Positions 58,821-64,000 of a DNA stretch of 64,000 bases are shown here, in pieces. A model generated the notes under the pieces. The model did not search any database, was not told the origin of the DNA, and was given only the letters and a program-made list of their open reading frames with translations. Source of the stretch: Yponomeuta sedellus (lineage: Eukaryota; Arthropoda; Insecta; Lepidoptera; Yponomeutidae); contig OW203721.1 in NCBI GenBank assembly GCA_934045075.1, forward strand, positions 3,173,997 to 3,237,996. The letters run 5' to 3'. Made by a program: the position numbers and the translations under genes. Position 1 is the first letter of the stretch; each line of letters begins with the position of its first letter.

Positions 58821-59747
58821 GGAAAAATATCGTATATTTTTACACATCGTTTTTGCAGTGTCAGACTTATTTCTAGATCGTGTTTTTTAAGTGTTTAGAA
58901 CCCACCACCGAGAACTAAGAATTCCTGACCTAAGACTAGATAGCGACTACGAAAAAACGGCCGTTTTCAGTCCTAAGGTTCACAGCCATGAATACTAAAA
59001 ATCACTATTAACACAATTTGACACTGCAAAAACGATCTGTATAAAATAAGCAAGTTTGTTCCATTGGTGGCGCGAGTGTTACTGCGTGGAGCCCTGAAGC
59101 CGATAAAAGATAGAAAATAGAAACAAAAGACTATTCTAGCGTTTATTTATATTTGACAAGTTTTTTTATCGCTAGTAAATAAAGTTATCCTTAACTGGCA
59201 ACTGTCTAAAAACCCCTTTTCTCTTTCATCTTAAAAAAAGCGAGTACTTACCTTATCAACAAACAAGAAATTTAACTGAGTACTAGGTGTTATTGTAAAT
59301 TCTCCTTGATTTGTTTAATTAAGGTTCATAAAATACTCTTCAAACATCTGTTTATTCAATGGCATATATATTAGGTACACTTTATTGGTCCGTAAACATT
59401 GGATGTCATCATCATGATTGAGGAAATTTATTATGTGTTTGTGTGTGTTTGACAGAAACCGTCTATTAATTACAGTAGCTACATTTAATTATATCTGAGG
59501 TAGGAATAAATGGAATGCTATGCCTTTAGAAATAAGCTCAGCTCGTTTATTCAGCTGCCGAGACTTTTCCATCCTTTTCCAGCTTCTCGCCACGATAGAC
59601 TGATGATTTGATCGCATCATAATCATTAACCTATTAATTCACTTATTTTGTGTTGTAAGCAATTTAATTCATTTAAGTACCTAATCATTTACTTAGTAAT
59701 TAATTTATAAATTTAACTTTGTATTTACTAGTATGTGCTACACCGCT
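58821..59747 (+). other. Not1 intron 1, no feature recognised
   Basis: AT-rich. No exon signal. Confidence 0.5.
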
Positions 59748-59968
59748 TCGTTGCTTCGCAAGGCACGTTAAGCAGTTGGTGCCGGCTGTCATGTAATGGC
59801 AGTCATCAAGCCATATCAGAGACCTTATGGGCGTCTTTATAACTTTCGACAGTAAGGCCTGCCACTCTCTTACAATAGTCCACCAACCCGGACTGTGCCC
59901 CCGTGGTGGAGTAAGGGGGAAGAGACCTGTGCCCCAGCAGTGGGGACATACAAGGGTTGATATTGACT
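59748..59968 (+). repeat. 5S-SINE, 5'-truncated
   Basis: From 'GCTTCGCAAGGCACGTTAAG' to 'GGGGACATACAAGGGTTGAT'. The head is missing, with the same breakpoint as the copy at 2,160. Confidence 0.83.
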
Positions 59969-60282
59969 TAATTCACCATAGCATACTGACAAGTGAAACA
60001 GGCACTACCTAGAAATCCGCGCTTTGGGCAAATACCTGGTTCACCCATACATACAAAACAGCACAATGTTTGGCCTGCCAGAAATAGGGATACACTGTAA
60101 CTTATGTTTGTGAAAAGTGTTAACAATAGGGTGACACCGTAAGTTATGATTGTATTTAATGTTTGTGTTTTAAGATGTTTTATGTTTAATGTACTGTAAT
60201 CATAAAGCATTATTTGTGCATCATAGGTAATATTTTACATTCAGAGTTAAGTCAGGATTCAGATTAATAATAATATTTGTAC

Positions 60283-60336
60283 AACAATATTTGCACTATA
60301 TTTGTACATTTGTACAAATATTGTTGTACAAATATG
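60283..60336. repeat. Inverted repeat
   Basis: ATTTGTACAACAATATTTG and its inverse CAAATATTGTTGTACAAAT flank a short TTTGTACA centre. Confidence 0.8.
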
Positions 60337-60984
60337 TGTTATAAAAAAAATGCTTTTCATCTTCTGAAAACTGGCTGGCTCTTGGCCTCTGTTCTATTAT
60401 ACAAAATAATTGATTTATCCTTACTTGTCCAATTTAGTAAATATTATTATAACTTCAAAATTGACAATTGTTGCCAAAATTCTTATGCTATATTTGCTAT
60501 ACTTCCAAGTTTATGAACTGTGTTTATTTAATTAACAGCATGTTACCTAAAATAGTGTCTCAGGTTACTTCATTTATGGGAATATGGCAGTTTTCGACTA
60601 AAAAGTCATACTTTACCAGTAGAATCTTGTTTACTAAAATGGTTAAGTAAGGATAAATGGACTATGGTCTTATGGGTAGTTACTAGCTGCACTGTAGGCC
60701 TACCGTCAGTAACGAATGCTTCTTGTTTTCTATCACTAGTGAGGCCACAAAGGATAACAGTGCAGCTTCACTCCCTAAAAACCTTAGTTGTGACGAATGT
60801 CGCCATGGGTAGTTCAGTCGACAGCAGGTTAAGCTATACATTACTGTTGCAAAGTCGTCTATCACGTAACTGATTAGAGAGTATCGGTTCTCTCTTATGT
60901 ATAGGTTGACGTGCTGTCGACTGTACGAAGGCGCGAGTCACGCGTTTTAAAATAAAAATAAATTTATTTAAAAGTAGCAAATAG

Positions 60985-61032
60985 CCTTAGGTATGATACA
61001 CAGATAATTTAGTTCTGTGTATCATACCTAAG
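60985..61032. repeat. Inverted repeat, 18-bp arms
   Basis: TTAGGTATGATACACAGA and TCTGTGTATCATACCTAA are exact reverse complements around a loop of about 9 bp. Confidence 0.88.
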
Positions 61033-61684
61033 GGAATGGTCGTATCCTCAGCAATAATGCTGTTTTTCAGTGTTCGCCAGGGTTTCCTACCCTTTGTTTT
61101 TACCACTTTACTTTACATTACATTACATTTATTGTCATTAAAAAAGCAATTAGACATTAAATGGTACATAACAAAAATTTAAAGTAAATTAAACACAGAA
61201 GCACGAAAAAATCCCGATTTTACTTATAATGTAGATCCAAATAATGTAAGTCATATTTTTTTATTTTATCCGCGTATGTGTGACCCTTGTCAGCATTATT
61301 ATGTACTACCTATGCTGAGCAGGAATTTGTGTGGCATTGTGAGGAAGTTCTTGACTTTTACTGTAAGCCGTAATGCCCGGCCGTGGAATGACCTGCCAGT
61401 ATTGATAAGATGCACCCCGTGTACTGCTGCAATCGATTCCAGATTATAGCCGGACCTTTCTTCAACTGGCATTTGTTTATACACAATATTCATATCTTAT
61501 CTAGTAGAAATGTGGCCAGAATCAACTAATACCTATGAAATCTTAATCACCATTACAAATTTTAAATGAACTGAACTTATGTTTTAATGATTTTTATTAG
61601 GACAATAAATACAGCATCACTTACTTTTATTTTCTAACTGTATATTCTTCACATGTGAAATCATGCTCTCTGTGCGATATATAC
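61033..61684 (+). other. Not1 intron 1, no feature recognised
   Basis: The minus-strand frame at 61,299-61,493 (GRALRLTVKVKNFLTMPHKF) resembles the tail of a LINE reverse transcriptase, but weakly. Confidence 0.4.
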
Positions 61685-61765
61685 ATCTTGGAACTTGAGT
61701 GGTGGTGAACCGGGGTTGCCTAACATGCGTGAGAGCGTGGGTTCGAATCCGGGCGTGTTCCACGT
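61685..61765 (+). repeat. tRNA-like SINE head
   Basis: GTGGTGGTGAACCGGGG and GGGTTCGAATCCGGG are spaced like A- and B-boxes. The anticodon arm is irregular and the downstream part is non-tRNA. Confidence 0.5.
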
Positions 61766-62022
61766 GACTTTGTTTAATAAGGCTTAACACGCATTACAAT
61801 TATTTAAGGCACGATTTTTTCAGAATAAATCTGTGAAGGAAAATGTATGAAGGAGCTACGCACTAGCGAAAAAAAAAACGCGCTATAATGATTTCCCCAA
61901 CGAAATCAGTAGGCGATTCATAATCCGTCAGACAAATCGCGGCCATATCGCAATGCGTGCTTACCTTAGTAATGTACTTTTGTGAATTTGTAGCAGTAAT
62001 ACTTTCTAACGTTTAATACCCT

Positions 62023-62090
62023 CCTGCGATGCAGGAAGAGACTCGTGCCCCAGCAGTGGGGACATACAAGGGTTGACATCGAAAACTTTG
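62023..62090 (+). repeat. 5S-SINE, 3' end fragment
   Basis: 'CTGCGATGCAGGAAGAGACTC' to 'GGGGACATACAAGGGTTGAC'. Confidence 0.75.
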
Positions 62091-62938
62091 TAATGGTGTA
62101 GGAAAACATCGTGAGTAAACCCGAGTATTTGAAGTGTTCACGCACATCGGTGCTTGCTATGTTCAATGGCCCAATCGGGTCTGACTAACTACATAATTAT
62201 GTGTTTACTTCTTTCGCTTATTCCGCGGAAAACGAAAGCTAGTAATGTGCGTATAGACTTCACCACTGGTTATCCTGACTTGTTCCATAAACGCGCTTAT
62301 GTCTACAGCGATAAGAGTTGGTTTGGAGATAGCCATTGGTGAGCCAATATTCAGTAGCGACGCGATGATCTGCTGTGCGAAATCACTGATGCAACGTCGA
62401 ATTTACGCTTGTATTATTGAGCAAGGTTTTATAAATGCTACCTCGTGTGTTAAAAGAATATCTTTGTCTACCCTCAATTTTTTCACAAATACCTATGTAG
62501 ACTATAGAAACGCCTCTACTATTGGGTGTAGTTCGTGACCGCCAGCGAACCGTCGGCGGTACGTGCCACTTCGGTCGATCTAGTTACGAGCAGGTGAAAT
62601 ATCAGTATTGGATCAGACTTTAGGCCTAATTTTTTCTTACTAGGCGCAATATCAAATTTGCGATGTTTATAAGTGACGATTAGACACATGAATATAAGAT
62701 TCTTTCATCAAATCAGCAGTAGAAGAGGGTAATGTGCGTGGCGAGAGAGCAATGATTGAACTACGTAAATGTTGGCTTCTGTGTTTACTGTAAATTCTGT
62801 GCCTCGGTCAGGGTAGGTGGATTGTTTTAGCAGCCCTGTATCAACGCTATGCATCAGTGAGCGGCCGTCTAGGAACAGATATCAATGAGTGAAGTTATCA
62901 TTTTTGTTTGGCAACTAAGGTCTAAACCTCTGTTACAG
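62091..62938 (+). other. Not1 intron 1, 3' part
   Basis: No supported feature apart from the acceptor CCTCTGTTACAG at the end. Confidence 0.5.
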
Positions 62939-63154
62939 TTGGTGAGTCTTTATGGATTGGAAGCAGAGAATCAACTACTGAGGTGTTTGCTCAGCGAGGC
63001 AGCCAAGTCTTCGTGGGACAGTGACCGGACGAGCTCGGCGAGCACCGTACACACTTCCCTGTTGGCTCAGCACCTGTCTTCGCTGCTCAACCATCCGGCC
63101 AGGTCTACAGTTGTCTGCCGAGCCATCGACCAGCCCAACCGTGCCCTACAGAAA
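62939..63154 (+). CDS. Not1: Not1 / CNOT1, second coding exon
   Basis: Seventy-two codons in phase 0 at both ends: acceptor CTCTGTTACAG|TTG, donor CAGAAA|GTATGT. It reads LVSLYGLEAENQLLRCLLSE, a serine-rich variable part (SSWDSDRTSSASTVHTSL), then LAQHLSSLLNHPARSTVVCR and AIDQPNRALQK. It aligns with human CNOT1 residues after the first exon (HGPEADRHLLRCLFS ... NFISTLSYAIDNPL...QKSL). The junction ELTQ|LVSLYG reproduces the human order. This belongs to the N-terminal helical repeat region of the scaffold. Higher GC than the intron. Confidence 0.95.
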
Positions 63155-63546
63155 GTATGTTGAGAAATCTATACTTATGAGTAATCTTAAATACAACGTT
63201 GAACACTTTTTGTATTGCTAATGAAAAACTATCATCCCACCAACATTCAAGTAAGTGAAGCCGGAATTAAACTCATAACATTTTAGACGGATGAATCGGG
63301 TCCTAACCTGAGTCATTTATACAAAAATGGGAGCGATGTTCTCTAAACTCGAGCACAATCTGTTGAACCCGAAGTTGTGTCAATAAATAAGAGCTGTACA
63401 AGATGGCTTCACATTGTTTTGTGAGGTGCAAAATATACCCGTGACATAAAATTAAGTAACGCTGAATCCGGAAGTGTAGGCAGTGACTGGAATTCAAGGG
63501 CATCCCCATGAAATTAAGTGCAATAAAAAAGGTAATGCCAAAAAGA
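63155..63546 (+). other. Not1 intron 2, start
   Basis: No feature recognised. Confidence 0.5.
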
Positions 63547-63875
63547 AGCGCTCGTGGCCTAGGCGAACAGAGTGATTAGAATCAATCACTTGAGTTAAGC
63601 AACAACAGGCGCGGTCAGGTACAGGATGGGTGACCGTCCCGTGACTACCGCTAGTGGCATTTTTCCGCCAAACCTTTGGTGCCGGCGTCATGTAATGGCA
63701 GTTGTTAAGCCATGCTTTATGGCCTTATGGGTGGCTTGATAACTTCTGACAGTAAGTCTGTCTTACAATTCTCCACCAAACCGGACTTGGCCCCCGTGGT
63801 GGAGTATGGCCTAACCTTCCGGCGAAAAAGAGACCCGTTCCCCAGCAGTGGGGACACACAAGGGTTAATAACGAA
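63547..63875 (+). repeat. 5S rRNA-derived SINE
   Basis: Head GAGTTAAGCAACAACAGGCGC and GGATGGGTGACCGTCCCGTG complete. A short deletion lies near 63,666 and the tail is 'GGGGACACACAAGGGTTAAT'. Confidence 0.9.
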
Positions 63876-64000
63876 GAAAGACATTGAATAATGTAATTGT
63901 ATGCTAGGAAAGATTTGAGTTCGATGTAGCTGAAATGAAATGAAATGAAAAAATGCTTTGTGGTGACACTTAAAACTTTAGTGTTTGCTTCTATGTAATG

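Overview
The window is a repeat-dense piece of an insect nuclear genome, most likely a moth or butterfly (Lepidoptera). Introns are spliced with GT-AG signals, the background is AT-rich, and conserved animal genes are spread over long introns. The repeats (RTE-type LINE tails, several tRNA-headed SINEs, Helitron fragments ending CTAG, MITEs, hAT and ISL2EU-like relics, and 'GCCAAGTGCGAGT...GGAACCCTAA' elements) fit that group. The species cannot be named from sequence alone.

Five protein-coding loci can be supported. (1) 9,924-30,761 (+): the 3' half of an ERG/FLI1-class ETS transcription factor, best matched to Ets65A. It has a 48-nt microexon, two exons that split the ETS domain, and a terminal exon; all splice phases agree. 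Upstream exons were not found. (2) 44,597-45,347 (+): a two-exon nuclear gene for a divergent COX7C-like subunit of cytochrome c oxidase. (3) 46,335-46,633 (-): a compact dicistronic unit with a 40-aa membrane peptide followed, two bases after its stop, by the complex I subunit NDUFB1 (ND-MNLL). (4) 46,742-46,968 (+): an unrecognised terminal exon followed within 20 nt by AATAAA. (5) 55,307-63,154 and beyond (+): the first two coding exons of Not1/CNOT1, the CCR4-NOT scaffold, running off the right edge.

Region by region: 1-9.9 kb is a mosaic of SINEs, LINE tails and Helitrons with one weak candidate exon. 10-23.5 kb is the large Ets65A intron, holding tandem repeats, head-to-tail Helitron pairs and a 1.4-kb minisatellite. 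23.5-31 kb holds the remaining Ets65A exons and a 0.6-kb (AATG)n tract. 31-44 kb is gene-poor and rich in fold-back elements, including a hAT relic with its target duplication and a three-level nested insertion. 44-47 kb is a cluster of small genes, two of them mitochondrial. 47-55 kb has two ISL2EU-like copies with decayed YqaJ-nuclease reading frames, flanking a 2.3-kb compound tetranucleotide satellite. 55-64 kb is the start of Not1 and its 7.5-kb first intron.

The most unusual elements are a roughly 400-bp SINE family whose head carries the internal promoter of 5S rRNA (about a dozen copies), the dicistronic NDUFB1 transcript, and the compound satellite GATA-GGTA-GGCA-GACA-GATA. The genes do not form one pathway; the only functional clustering visible is two respiratory-chain subunits within 2 kb.
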